Source: Gaiellasilicea sp963761905 (GTDB lineage Bacteria; Actinomycetota; Thermoleophilia; Gaiellales; Gaiellaceae). Taken from it: a stretch of DNA of 64,000 nucleotides. Of this stretch, positions 8,448 through 16,558 are shown piece after piece. The stretch is taken from assembly GCA_963761905.1 (NCBI GenBank), contig CAVXIQ010000003.1, positions 1-64,000 of the forward strand, written 5' to 3'. The notes beneath the pieces were generated by a model. That model was not told where the DNA came from and did no database searches. It saw nothing but the letters and a program-made list of their open reading frames with translations. Each line of letters starts with the position of its first letter. Position 1 is the stretch's first letter. Position numbers and translations under genes: made by a program.

Positions 8448-10459
8448 CAAGTGCCCGGAACGGCTGCGCGCTCTGACGTCTCGATGTGGCCGCCGACCAC
8501 GACTCGCGTCGGCTCGAGGGGCCGTGCGAGCCGCGGGTTCTCGACGAACCGGTCGTGGACGAGCATCAGGGACAGCGAGCCGACGAGGGCCATCTCGTCA
8601 GTCTCGCTGGCACCCCGACCGTTCGAGCTGTCGAGCTTGGCGCGGAGGCGCGCGACGGCCGCCGGGTCGAGCAGCCCAGCCGCGTCGAGCCGCGTCGGGC
8701 CGAGCAGCTCGTGGACGTACGCCGGCGCGTTGGAGCCGGCGAAGACGTCTCGGATCGGCGCCCGGTACGGCCGCTTCGGCAGCGCGTGGATCCCACGCGG
8801 GAGCACCTGCGCCGCCGCTCGCCGGAGGACGTACTTCTCCTCGAGCCCGCGCAGCCGCAGCCGGTCGGGCAACGCCGCCGCGAGCTCGGCGACCCGAAAG
8901 TCCAGGTACGGAAACCGGCCCTCGACCGAGCTGCCCATCAGCATTCGGTCTCCCTGCGCGTGCAGGAGGTACGGCTGGAGCAGCGTCGCGACCTCGAGGT
9001 ACTGGGCTCGGGAGAGGGGGCTGAACGAGCCGAAGCGCGCCGGCAGGAGGCCGTGCAGCCGCTCGAGCGGCCCTGCCCCTCGCTCGGCGGCGCGGCGAAG
9101 CTCAGGCTGAAGCAGCCGGAGGAGGCGCGAGGTGTTCGCGAACCGAAGCCGGTGGCTGTAGAGCGGGTCGTCGACCTCGGTGAGCCCACGCCCGTAGAAG
9201 CTGTGCAGGATCGCGCCGGAGTGCGACGGATCGGTCGCGAGCCAGCGGTTGACGCGGCCGAAGAGTCGCGGCCGGATTCGCGATTCGGGGTCGCGCGCCC
9301 AGAATCGCCGGATCTTGTCCTCCCGGAAGATGTCGTAGCCGGCGAAGAGCTCGTCCGCTCCCTCCCCGGTGAGAACGACCTTCAGCCCCGTGGCGCGCAC
9401 CGCGCCCGACAGGTGGAGAAGCGGCGCGGGCGCCGTCCGCAGGAGAGGCTGCTCCGCGAGTTCGATCACGCGTGGGAACACGTCGGCGATCGACCGCGCG
9501 GACACGCTCGTCCGCCGGAAGCTGACGTCGAGGTGGCGCGCGATCTCGTCCTGCTCGCGGCTCTCGTCGAAATGCGCGTCGCTGAAGCCGACGCCGAACG
9601 CGGAGAGCAGATCGTCGCGCGACTGGCGGGCTGCCAGCGCAGCGACCAGGGAAGAGTCGAGCCCGCCGCTCAGGTAGGTCGCAACCGGGACGTCGGCGCG
9701 CAACCGGATTCGAACGGAATCGTCGAGGAGCGCGTGCAGCTCGCCGACGACGTCCGCCTCCGCCCGCTCGTCGTGCTGCCGGGCGGCGAAGTCGAGATCC
9801 CACCAGCGAGCCTGACGCTGCGCTCCGTCGGCGCCGACGATGAGATAGTGCGCGGCGGGCAGCTCCCGGATCCCGACGAAGGTCGAGCGATCGGGGAGCG
9901 TCGACCAGAGCGTGAAGACGTCCGCGATGGCCCCGGGATCGAGCTCGCGTCTCGCGCTCGGATGCCGGAGGAGCGCCTTGGCCTCGGATGCAAAGCAGAG
10001 ATCGCCGCCGTACGACGCGAGGAAGAGCGGACGCACTCCGAACCGATCCCGCGCCAGAAAGAGCTCCTCGCGCTCCCGATCCCAGATAGCGAGCGCGAAG
10101 TCGCCGTTCAGGCGCTGGAGGAAGGCCGCCCCCCACTCCTCGTAGGCATGGGCGATCACCTCCGTGTCCGACTCCGTCGAGAAGCCGTGGCCGAGCGCCT
10201 CGAGCTCGCTCCGCAACTCGACGTAGTTGTAGATCTCGCCGTTCTGCATCACCCAGAACCGCCCGCGCTCGTCGGAGATCGGCTGGTCGCCCCTGTCGAG
10301 GTCGACGATCGCGAGCCGCGTGTTCGTCATCCCGAAGCGACCGTCGAGATAGAGGCCGACTCCGTCGGGACCGCGATGCCTGAGCTCGCCCGCCATGTCG
10401 AGCAGGAGTTCCCGCGAGACCCGCTCGCGGCGCCCATAGATCCCGGCCAGGCCACACAT
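8447..10459 (-). CDS. asnB: Asparagine synthase-type glutamine amidotransferase
   Basis: 670 aa. The N-terminal Ntn glutaminase domain has the nucleophile Cys2 (MCGLAG), plus HRGPDG and QNGEIYN. The synthase domain follows with the ATP-binding loop SGGLDSS. Family enzymes use ammonia from glutamine to amidate an adenylated carboxylate. ATG 10459 is chosen because Cys must follow Met directly; an ATG six bases upstream would bury it. Co-transcription with an AMP ligase and an acyltransferase, opposite an ACP, suggests a specialised amide-forming role rather than plain asparagine synthesis. Similar gene sets accompany exosortase-linked polysaccharide loci, but no exosortase is visible here. Confidence 0.88.
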   Translation of the reverse strand: MCGLAGIYGRRERVSRELLLDMAGELRHRGPDGVGLYLDGRFGMTNTRLAIVDLDRGDQPISDERGRFWVMQNGEIYNYVELRSELEALGHGFSTESDTEVIAHAYEEWGAAFLQRLNGDFALAIWDREREELFLARDRFGVRPLFLASYGGDLCFASEAKALLRHPSARRELDPGAIADVFTLWSTLPDRSTFVGIRELPAAHYLIVGADGAQRQARWWDLDFAARQHDERAEADVVGELHALLDDSVRIRLRADVPVATYLSGGLDSSLVAALAARQSRDDLLSAFGVGFSDAHFDESREQDEIARHLDVSFRRTSVSARSIADVFPRVIELAEQPLLRTAPAPLLHLSGAVRATGLKVVLTGEGADELFAGYDIFREDKIRRFWARDPESRIRPRLFGRVNRWLATDPSHSGAILHSFYGRGLTEVDDPLYSHRLRFANTSRLLRLLQPELRRAAERGAGPLERLHGLLPARFGSFSPLSRAQYLEVATLLQPYLLHAQGDRMLMGSSVEGRFPYLDFRVAELAAALPDRLRLRGLEEKYVLRRAAAQVLPRGIHALPKRPYRAPIRDVFAGSNAPAYVHELLGPTRLDAAGLLDPAAVARLRAKLDSSNGRGASETDEMALVGSLSLMLVHDRFVENPRLARPLEPTRVVVGGHIETSERAAVPGT

Positions 10460-10537
10460 CCTCATCACCGTAGAGCCGCCGTCCGCTTGCCGCAAGCTGC
10501 GTTCGAGCGACGTGAGCGCGTCTGACACAATCGCGCT

Positions 10538-10792
10538 ATGGAGGCTGACTTGCGGCGCTTTCTGGCGGCCAACTTCTTCCTCGGCGACGACCCCGGCGGC
10601 CTGCCGGGCGACCAGTCGCTGATCGAAGCGGGGATCATCGACTCGACGGGCATCCTCGAGGTCGTCGGCTGGCTCGAGGACACGCACCAGATCGAGGTCG
10701 CAGACGACGAGCTCGTGCCCGAGAACCTCGAATCGATCGACAACATCGTCCGGTTCGTCGAGCGCAAGCGCGCGACTCTCGGCGCCGCGTAG
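10538..10792 (+). CDS. Acyl carrier protein
   Basis: 84 aa, strongly acidic. The phosphopantetheine attachment site is Ser36 in IIDSTG, at the start of the usual recognition helix. CACAAT (10526-10531) stands six bases before the ATG, a leaderless promoter; the intergenic region to the divergent asnB is only 78 bases. The NAD-synthase-like gene follows after 10 bases. It is a dedicated carrier rather than the housekeeping fatty-acid ACP, judged from context and sequence; what it carries is unknown. Confidence 0.88.
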   Translation: MEADLRRFLAANFFLGDDPGGLPGDQSLIEAGIIDSTGILEVVGWLEDTHQIEVADDELVPENLESIDNIVRFVERKRATLGAA

Positions 10793-10802
10793 CCACGGCG
10801 CC

Positions 10803-11795
10803 GTGGGCACGACACTCGACGCCGGCGTTCTCGAGCTCGATCCGGTCGACACCACCGAGCGGATCGTCTCCGAGTTGCGGCGCAGCGTCGGTGGGACTCT
10901 TCGCCGCCGGGGTGCTGTCGTCGGGGTCTCCGGTGGCGTGGACAGCGCGGTCACCTGCGCTCTCTGCGCTCGCGCGTTCGGCCCTGAGCAGGTGCTGGGC
11001 GTGCTGGCTCCCGAAACCGACTCCGAGCCGGAGACGCTCGAGCTGAGCCAGGCCGTCGTGACGGCGTTCGACGTCCCGTATGTCGTCGAGAACATCACGC
11101 CGATCCTGGCTGCGGCACGGTGCTACGAGCGCCGCGACGAGATGGTGCAGACGCTCGTGCCGGAGTTCGGAGCGGGCTGGAAGCTCAAGATCGTCCTCCC
11201 GAACGTGATCGGCAACGACATGTTCCGCGTCCTCTTCCTCGTCACCGAGTCGCCCGACGGCCGGCAGGAGAAGCACCGGCTCACAGCCGAGCAGAGCCTC
11301 GCAATCGTGGCCGCGACGAACTTCAAGCAGCGCACGCGGAAGATGCTCGAGTACTACCACGCCGACCGGCTCAACTTCGCCGTCGCCGGCACGCCGAACC
11401 GGCTCGAGTACGACCAGGGCTTCTTCGTCAAGAACGGCGACGGCGCAGCCGACGTCAAGCCGATCGCCCACCTCTACAAGTCGCAGGTGTACCGCCTTGC
11501 GGAGTACCTCGAGATCCCGGAGGCGGTTCGCACCCGGCCTCCCACCACAGATACCTATTCGCTCCCCCAGAGCCAGGAGGAGTTCTACTTCTCGCTCCCC
11601 CACGAGACGATGGATCTTTGTCTCTACGCGCACAACGCCGGCCTGCCGGCAGAGGCCGTTGCGGAAGTGGTGGGGCTCTCCGCCGAGAATGTCGAGCGCG
11701 TCTTCCGCGACATCGAGCAGAAGCGACGGACGACGCGCTATCTGCATTTGGGCGCGCTGCTCGTCGAGCCGGTCGCCGAGATCTCGGTGAGCTAA
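10803..11795 (+). CDS. NAD synthase family (NadE-like) adenylating amidotransferase
   Basis: 330 aa. The N-type ATP pyrophosphatase loop SGGVDS is at residues 43-48, and later NFAVAGTPNRLEYDQGFF and a PTTDTYSLPQSQEEFYFSLP segment resemble NadE. There is no attached glutaminase domain, so it would need free ammonia or an amidotransferase partner; the divergent AsnB could supply it. It is longer than ordinary ammonia-dependent NadE and sits ten bases after a dedicated ACP. That makes a secondary role, adenylating and amidating an ACP-linked or related acid, a fair inference. Housekeeping NAD synthesis remains possible. Confidence 0.75.
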   Translation: MGTTLDAGVLELDPVDTTERIVSELRRSVGGTLRRRGAVVGVSGGVDSAVTCALCARAFGPEQVLGVLAPETDSEPETLELSQAVVTAFDVPYVVENITPILAAARCYERRDEMVQTLVPEFGAGWKLKIVLPNVIGNDMFRVLFLVTESPDGRQEKHRLTAEQSLAIVAATNFKQRTRKMLEYYHADRLNFAVAGTPNRLEYDQGFFVKNGDGAADVKPIAHLYKSQVYRLAEYLEIPEAVRTRPPTTDTYSLPQSQEEFYFSLPHETMDLCLYAHNAGLPAEAVAEVVGLSAENVERVFRDIEQKRRTTRYLHLGALLVEPVAEISVS

Positions 11796-11821
11796 TCGGA
11801 AACGCCGCTCCGGCGTCGCAG

Positions 11822-12756
11822 CTACCGACCTCGCTTACCGAGCAACGGAATGTACTTGAAGGCTCGCTTGCCGACGTCTCGCACCGGCTGCGGAATCCGC
11901 AAGGGTGCCCGAAACTGCTCGAGCGATTCGAGCTCATCGGCGGAGAGCACGATCTCGGCGGCGGCGACGTTCTCCCGAAGATGATCCAAATCAGCTGTGC
12001 CGGGGATCGCCAGCACCGCCGGCGAGCGATGCAGGAGCCAGGCGAGCGCGATCTGCGCCGGCGTGGCCTCGTGGGCCGCTGCCACCGTTCTCACAGCGAG
12101 CTTTCGCTGCTTCGCGAGCGCTCCTTTCAGGAGCGGGAACCACGAGACGAACGCGATGCCGGCCCCCTCGCAAACGCGAAGAAGCTCCTCGTGCTCGCGT
12201 TCAGCGAGGTTGTACCGGTTCTGAACGGCGCCGATCGGCACGATTCGCTGAGCTCTTTCGAGCTGCTCTGGGTCGATGTTCGAGAGCCCGACGTGCAGGA
12301 TCTTTCCCTCGTCGCGAAGCTCCGAGAGGGCTCCCATCGACTCCTCGAGCGGCACGGCCGGATCGGCAGCGTGGAGGTAGTACAGGCTGATCGTCTCGAG
12401 CCGCAGCCGCCGCAAGCTCGCCTCGCATGCCTCCCTCAGGTACTCCGGCCGTCCGTTGGCGTGCGCACTGGAACGGGCCGGTCTCGGAGAAGCCGCACCT
12501 TCGTTCCGAGGACGAGATCCTCGGGATACGGGTGCAGGGCCTCGGCGATGAGCTCCTCGCTCACGCCCAGCCCGTACGAATCCGCCGTATCGACGAAATT
12601 GACTCCAAGCCGGATCGCTTCACGCAGAACCTTTCGAGCCGCTTCACGATCTGGCGGATCGCCCCAGGAGCCACGGCCGGTGATTCTCATCGCGCCGTAC
12701 CCGATCCGCTGGACGTGCTGTCCGGCGACGAGTGTGGTGGCAGGTATCCCGGGCAT
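11822..12756 (-). CDS. Aldo/keto reductase (frameshifted)
   Basis: NADPH-dependent reductase with the (beta/alpha)8 fold. The N-terminal part holds Asp56 and Tyr61 of GVNFVDTADSYG and the lysine in GTKV. The C-terminal part holds LYYLHAADP, the signature VGLSN and AIPGT for cofactor binding. They are in two frames that join as about 311 aa if one missing base near 12478 is restored. TAGGAG precedes ATG 12756. It is the last gene of a left-pointing run with the GNAT and Asp23 genes (gap 7 bases). The substrate is unknown. Confidence 0.82.
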
Positions 12757-12763
12757 CGCGCTC

Positions 12764-13381
12764 CTAAGGCTGCTGGGGGACGGGGGCGGGCGCGAACGCC
12801 TCCTTGACGAGCTCGAGCACCTTCGACCGCTTGCCCTCCTCGACGGGAACGAGACCGCCGAGCTCAAGCCGCACGAGCTCCACGCGCCCCTGCGAGCGGA
12901 CCGTTCGGAACCCGAAGTCGGCCAGGAAGTCCCGCGGGAACACGGTCTTGTGGACGAGGAAGCGCTCGTACGTCGACTCGCCCTCCGGATAGCGAAACGC
13001 GAACGTCTCGAGCGCGCGGGCGCCCTTGTCGCGAGCCTCGCCGATCGCCGCGAGGAAGAGCGACTGCTCCACCCAGGGGCTCGCGGACGAGACGAGGTAG
13101 ACGCACGTGACGAGCACCGCGTCGTCGGAAGGTGGCCCCGCCGGAAGCTCGTCGGCGCGCGGGAAGAGCGCGGTCGGGCCGTACTGGATCGAGCCGAGCA
13201 GCCGCCCGTCGTCGTCGTGGTAGAGCGCTCCCCACGCGCCCCAGTCGTCCTCCGTCTTCTCGATCCAGCGCTCCTTGCTCGCCCGCCGCGCCCCGCGCGA
13301 CTGCCAGAAGACGCACTCATGACAGACGGACGGGGCATGACGGAGCGTGGCTCCTGTCAGCCCTTCGACCTTCGTCGCCAT
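12764..13381 (-). CDS. GNAT family N-acetyltransferase-like protein
   Basis: 205 aa. The middle section (about residues 40-165) has GNAT features, including an LVSSASPWVEQSLFLAAIGEARDKGA-type acetyl-CoA-binding region. An N-terminal CHECVFWQ motif may bind metal. Such proteins are common in actinobacteria and their acceptors are mostly unknown. ATG 13381 lies three bases after the Asp23 stop, and the aldo/keto reductase follows after seven bases, so the three are probably one transcript. Confidence 0.65.
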   Translation of the reverse strand: MATKVEGLTGATLRHAPSVCHECVFWQSRGARRASKERWIEKTEDDWGAWGALYHDDDGRLLGSIQYGPTALFPRADELPAGPPSDDAVLVTCVYLVSSASPWVEQSLFLAAIGEARDKGARALETFAFRYPEGESTYERFLVHKTVFPRDFLADFGFRTVRSQGRVELVRLELGGLVPVEEGKRSKVLELVKEAFAPAPVPQQP

Positions 13382-13384
13382 CGG

Positions 13385-13711
13385 CTAGCCCCTTGCTGAG
13401 GGTGGCGTGAACTCGTCCACGACGACGTCGACGCTGTCGGGACGGACGTCGGCCATTTTCGCGAGGTAATCGGAGACGCGAGCCTGCACGACCGCGCCGA
13501 CGCCCGGCGCGCTCGCGCCCCAATCGAGCGCGACGTGGAGCTCCACCGCCACTCGGGCTCCCTCCCGCGTCACTCTCGCTCCGTCGTGACGGTGGAGGGC
13601 GTGCCGATGAAGGCCGCTGCCGACGAGCTTGCGGACCCCCGGCACCTCGCTCGCCGCATCGCCGGCGTAGCGGGCGAGGATGTCCGTCGAAATCAACGCG
13701 TGGCCGTCCAC
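13385..13711 (-). CDS. Asp23/Gls24 family envelope-stress protein
   Basis: 108 aa if GTG 13711 is used. The repeated HALISTDILARYAG and ALDWGASAPGVGAVVQARVSDYL segments fit the Asp23/Gls24 (alkaline-shock) family, small cytoplasmic proteins linked to cell-envelope stress. TACACT on the minus strand stands eight bases before the GTG, so the message is nearly leaderless. A start at 13750 is open but would overlap the promoter. It heads the run with the GNAT and aldo/keto reductase genes. Confidence 0.72.
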   Translation of the reverse strand: MDGHALISTDILARYAGDAASEVPGVRKLVGSGLHRHALHRHDGARVTREGARVAVELHVALDWGASAPGVGAVVQARVSDYLAKMADVRPDSVDVVVDEFTPPSARG

Positions 13712-13755
13712 GAACGGCCAGTGTACGTGCGAGATATGTCGTAGCAACACAAGGC

Positions 13756-14568
13756 TCAGGAACGCCGGAGGACGAGCTCCGTCACCTCAGGGCGCGCGCA
13801 GAAGCGGAACGGGACGAACGTCGTGCCCACGCCGGGCGAGACGTGCAGCGTCGCACCCGGATAGCGGTAGATCCCCCGATCCTCCGGCGAGAACGGATGC
13901 GCGAACAGGAATCGCCCTCCTGGGTAGGGCAGAACTATCTGCCCCGCGTGGAGGTGGCCGGCGAGGACGAGGTCGAAGGCGCCGGGCTCGAGGGTCCGGG
14001 CCACGCCCGGAAAATGGCAGAGCAGGATTCGCAGGTCGGCTGCGGGGTCGACATGGCGCTCCGGGTTAGCGATTCCGAGCGAGTAGGACCCGGGATCGAC
14101 CCCGACGACCTGGATGCGGCGGTCGCGCAGCTCGACGAGGCACGATTCGTCGGCGAGCAGCTCGATCTCCCCCAGCTCGAGGAGCTCGACCGGCTGCGAG
14201 AACGGATCGCGGGAGTCTGCGCGGTCGTGGTTGCCGAGCACCGCGTAGGCGGGTCCGAGCCGTTCGAGCAGGCGGCGGAGCAGCGGCTCCCCACGGGGAC
14301 GTGAAAGTAGGTCGCCGGTGATGCAGACGAGATCCGGCTTGCGGGCCGCCACCCAGCTCACGGCTCGCTCGGCGGCGAGGGATCCCCGCGATGGCATGCC
14401 CAGGTGGAAGTCGGAGAGGTGCGCGACCCGGAGGCCGTCGAGCTCGGCGGGCAGGCCGGCGAGCGGCACCTCGAGCACGCGCGTCCGCAGCCAGCCGGCC
14501 TCGAACCATCCGTAGGCCGCCGCTCCCGCGAGGAGCGCCGCCCCGCCCGTCCAGTGCCGTGCGGTCAG
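13756..14568 (-). CDS. Metallophosphoesterase with N-terminal membrane anchor
   Basis: About 270 aa. A hydrophobic N-terminal segment is followed by the calcineurin-like set: SDFHLG, GDLL, GNHD and, near the end, GHLHAGQ, which bind two metals. Such anchored enzymes (YkuE/YaeI type) act on phosphoesters at the membrane, for example UDP-diacylglucosamine or other lipids. The reading frame has no ATG, GTG or TTG ahead of the anchor. CTG 14568 overlaps the HdrB-like stop as CTGA and is the only start that keeps the anchor; a later GTG would delete it. The start is therefore uncertain. Confidence 0.8.
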   Translation of the reverse strand: MTARHWTGGAALLAGAAAYGWFEAGWLRTRVLEVPLAGLPAELDGLRVAHLSDFHLGMPSRGSLAAERAVSWVAARKPDLVCITGDLLSRPRGEPLLRRLLERLGPAYAVLGNHDRADSRDPFSQPVELLELGEIELLADESCLVELRDRRIQVVGVDPGSYSLGIANPERHVDPAADLRILLCHFPGVARTLEPGAFDLVLAGHLHAGQIVLPYPGGRFLFAHPFSPEDRGIYRYPGATLHVSPGVGTTFVPFRFCARPEVTELVLRRS

Positions 14569-15449
14569 ACGCTCAGCTTGTCCAGCATCGGCTCCACCGA
14601 GACGACGTGGCGCCGGAACCGAAGCTCCGCCTCCTGGAAGCCCGCCGCGACCCCGATCAGCTGCGAGAGGTGGAGGATCGGCATCTCGAAGTCCTTGCCG
14701 GTCTGCTTCTTCAGCTTCGACTGCCAGGCGTCGAGCGAGAGGTGACAGAGCGGGCACGGCGTCACGATCGCGTCGGCCCCGGCTTCCTTGGCCTGCTCGA
14801 TCGGCTGGATCAGCTCTCCGAGCGCGGTTTCCTCCCGGGCCTGGATGATCGGGAAGCCGCAGCACTTGATCTTGGCCGGATAGTCGATCGCCTCGCCGCC
14901 GCAGGCCTCGATGATCCGCTCGAGCGACGAGGGCCGGTCGGGATCCTCGAACCCGAGCAGCTTCGACGGGCGCAGGATCTGGCAGCCGTAGAACGGCGCG
15001 ATCTTCAGCCCCTTCAACCCCTTGTGCGCCGCGGCCTTGAGCAGGTCGTAGCCCTCGCCCTCGGCCACCATCCAGAGGAAATGGCGGACGTCGACCGTGC
15101 CGCGGTACTCCGGGACGCCGACCTTCGCCAGGTTCTTGTTCACCCGCTCCAGCAATCCCTCGTCGCCCTGGAGCTGGAAGTTCGCCTGCCGCAGGTTGAG
15201 CGTGCAGACGTTGCAGACCGTCATCAGCGTCTCGCAGCCGGTCGCCTCCGCATAGGCGAGGATGCGCGCGTTCAGGTGGAGGTAGTAGTCGGGCTCGGCC
15301 TCGTGGATGTCGCCGGCGCCGCAGCAGGTGACCGTCTCCAGCTCTACGAGCTCGAGGCCCACCTTCGGCGAGAGCGCCTGCGTGGAGATGTCGAGCTCCT
15401 TCGCCGAGAGCGAGGCAAGGCAACCCTTGTAGTAGGCGACGCGATTCAT
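14565..15449 (-). CDS. sdhE: HdrB-like third subunit of succinate dehydrogenase (SdhE/CCG-domain protein)
   Basis: 294 aa with two CCG domains, each a CxnCCG-x-CxxC-type cysteine cluster (CCGAGD with CNVC, and CCGFPI with CPLC). In heterodisulfide reductase and class E succinate:quinone reductases this subunit binds an unusual iron-sulfur cluster and replaces the cytochrome b anchor. ATG 15449 overlaps the SdhB stop as ATGA. The gene order sdhA-sdhB-sdhE without sdhC/D supports the class E reading. The metallophosphoesterase begins inside its stop. Confidence 0.88.
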   Translation of the reverse strand: MNRVAYYKGCLASLSAKELDISTQALSPKVGLELVELETVTCCGAGDIHEAEPDYYLHLNARILAYAEATGCETLMTVCNVCTLNLRQANFQLQGDEGLLERVNKNLAKVGVPEYRGTVDVRHFLWMVAEGEGYDLLKAAAHKGLKGLKIAPFYGCQILRPSKLLGFEDPDRPSSLERIIEACGGEAIDYPAKIKCCGFPIIQAREETALGELIQPIEQAKEAGADAIVTPCPLCHLSLDAWQSKLKKQTGKDFEMPILHLSQLIGVAAGFQEAELRFRRHVVSVEPMLDKLSV

Positions 15450-16558
15450 GCTCCGCCTCCCGGCTTCTTCGTCGGCTCCTCGCCGGGAGACACGTCCGCC
15501 TGGTCGCGGCTGCCGACGCCGCTGTCGCCGCCGCCACCGGCCGCGTGACCGATCTCGTGCTCGAGCCGCGAGAGCGCCCGCTCGCCCTGGACGATCCCCA
15601 TGGCGCCGTCGACGCCCTGCTCCTGCACGAGCTCGTAGAGCGCGCGCGACTCCTTGACCCCCTCGGCGACGTGCGGCGGGAAGGGCGGCGGCACCTTCCC
15701 TTTGACCGCCAGACCCATCGCGAACTTCATCTCCCTGATCGAGGAGACGATCCCCTGCGTCTTCGGGACGAGCTCGGTCTCGCGGAGCCAGCCGGTTGTC
15801 TTCGCCGAGTGGACGAACCACTTCGCGTGCTTCGCGCCCATGTCCTCGTCGATCCCGGCGTTCATCGCCTCGGCGCCGAGCTTCGCGATCGCATCGCGTG
15901 GATCGACGCCCTTCGGGCAGCGCTCGTTGCAGAAGTAGCAGCGGGTGCAGTCCCAGATCCCGTGCTCGGCGCTGTACTGGTCGAGCCGCTCCGTCTTCGC
16001 GGCATCGCGCGGGTCGCCGACGAAGCGCATCCCCTTCGCGAGCGCTTGCGGGCCGAGGAACTCCGGGTCCGACTCCATCGAGTTGCACTCCGAGACGCAG
16101 CAGCCGCAGTTGATGCAGAGCGACTCCTTGTGGATCACGTTCATCCGCTCCTGCGAGATCACGTGCTCCTCGTCGGCCGGCGGCTGGTCGTAGCCCGGCT
16201 GCAGCCACGGCTTCACCGCCTTGAACTTCGCCCAGAACGGATCCATGTCGACGACGAGGTCCTTGACGATCGGCAGGTTCCCCATCGCCGAGATCACGGG
16301 CACGTGGCCCGCGTTCGCGATGTCGAACATCCGCACCTTGCAGGCGAGCACGGCGCCGCCGTCCATTCGCATCCCACAGGAGCCGCAGATCATCATCCGG
16401 CAGCTCTTCCGGTAGGCGAGCGAGCCGTCGAGCCGGTCCTTGACGATGTCGAGGCAGTCGAGGAGCGTCGCCTCCTCGGGCGCGTCGACCTCGTACTCCT
16501 TCAGCGCGCGGTTACCCGTCGTCGAGTCGTAGCGCCAGATCTTCAGGCCGACCTGCAT
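15446..16558 (-). CDS. sdhB: Succinate dehydrogenase/fumarate reductase iron-sulfur subunit
   Basis: Passes electrons from the flavoprotein to the membrane side. The N-terminal [2Fe-2S] domain has CRMMICGSC with a distant Cys in LACKV. Two ferredoxin motifs follow, CINCGCCVSECN and CTRCYFCNERC. At 370 aa it is over 100 residues longer than ordinary SdhB; the C-terminal extension ends in a Gly-rich tail. The ATG overlaps the sdhA stop (TGATG), and its own stop overlaps sdhE (ATGA), so the three subunits are tightly coupled. Confidence 0.93.
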   Translation of the reverse strand: MQVGLKIWRYDSTTGNRALKEYEVDAPEEATLLDCLDIVKDRLDGSLAYRKSCRMMICGSCGMRMDGGAVLACKVRMFDIANAGHVPVISAMGNLPIVKDLVVDMDPFWAKFKAVKPWLQPGYDQPPADEEHVISQERMNVIHKESLCINCGCCVSECNSMESDPEFLGPQALAKGMRFVGDPRDAAKTERLDQYSAEHGIWDCTRCYFCNERCPKGVDPRDAIAKLGAEAMNAGIDEDMGAKHAKWFVHSAKTTGWLRETELVPKTQGIVSSIREMKFAMGLAVKGKVPPPFPPHVAEGVKESRALYELVQEQGVDGAMGIVQGERALSRLEHEIGHAAGGGGDSGVGSRDQADVSPGEEPTKKPGGGA

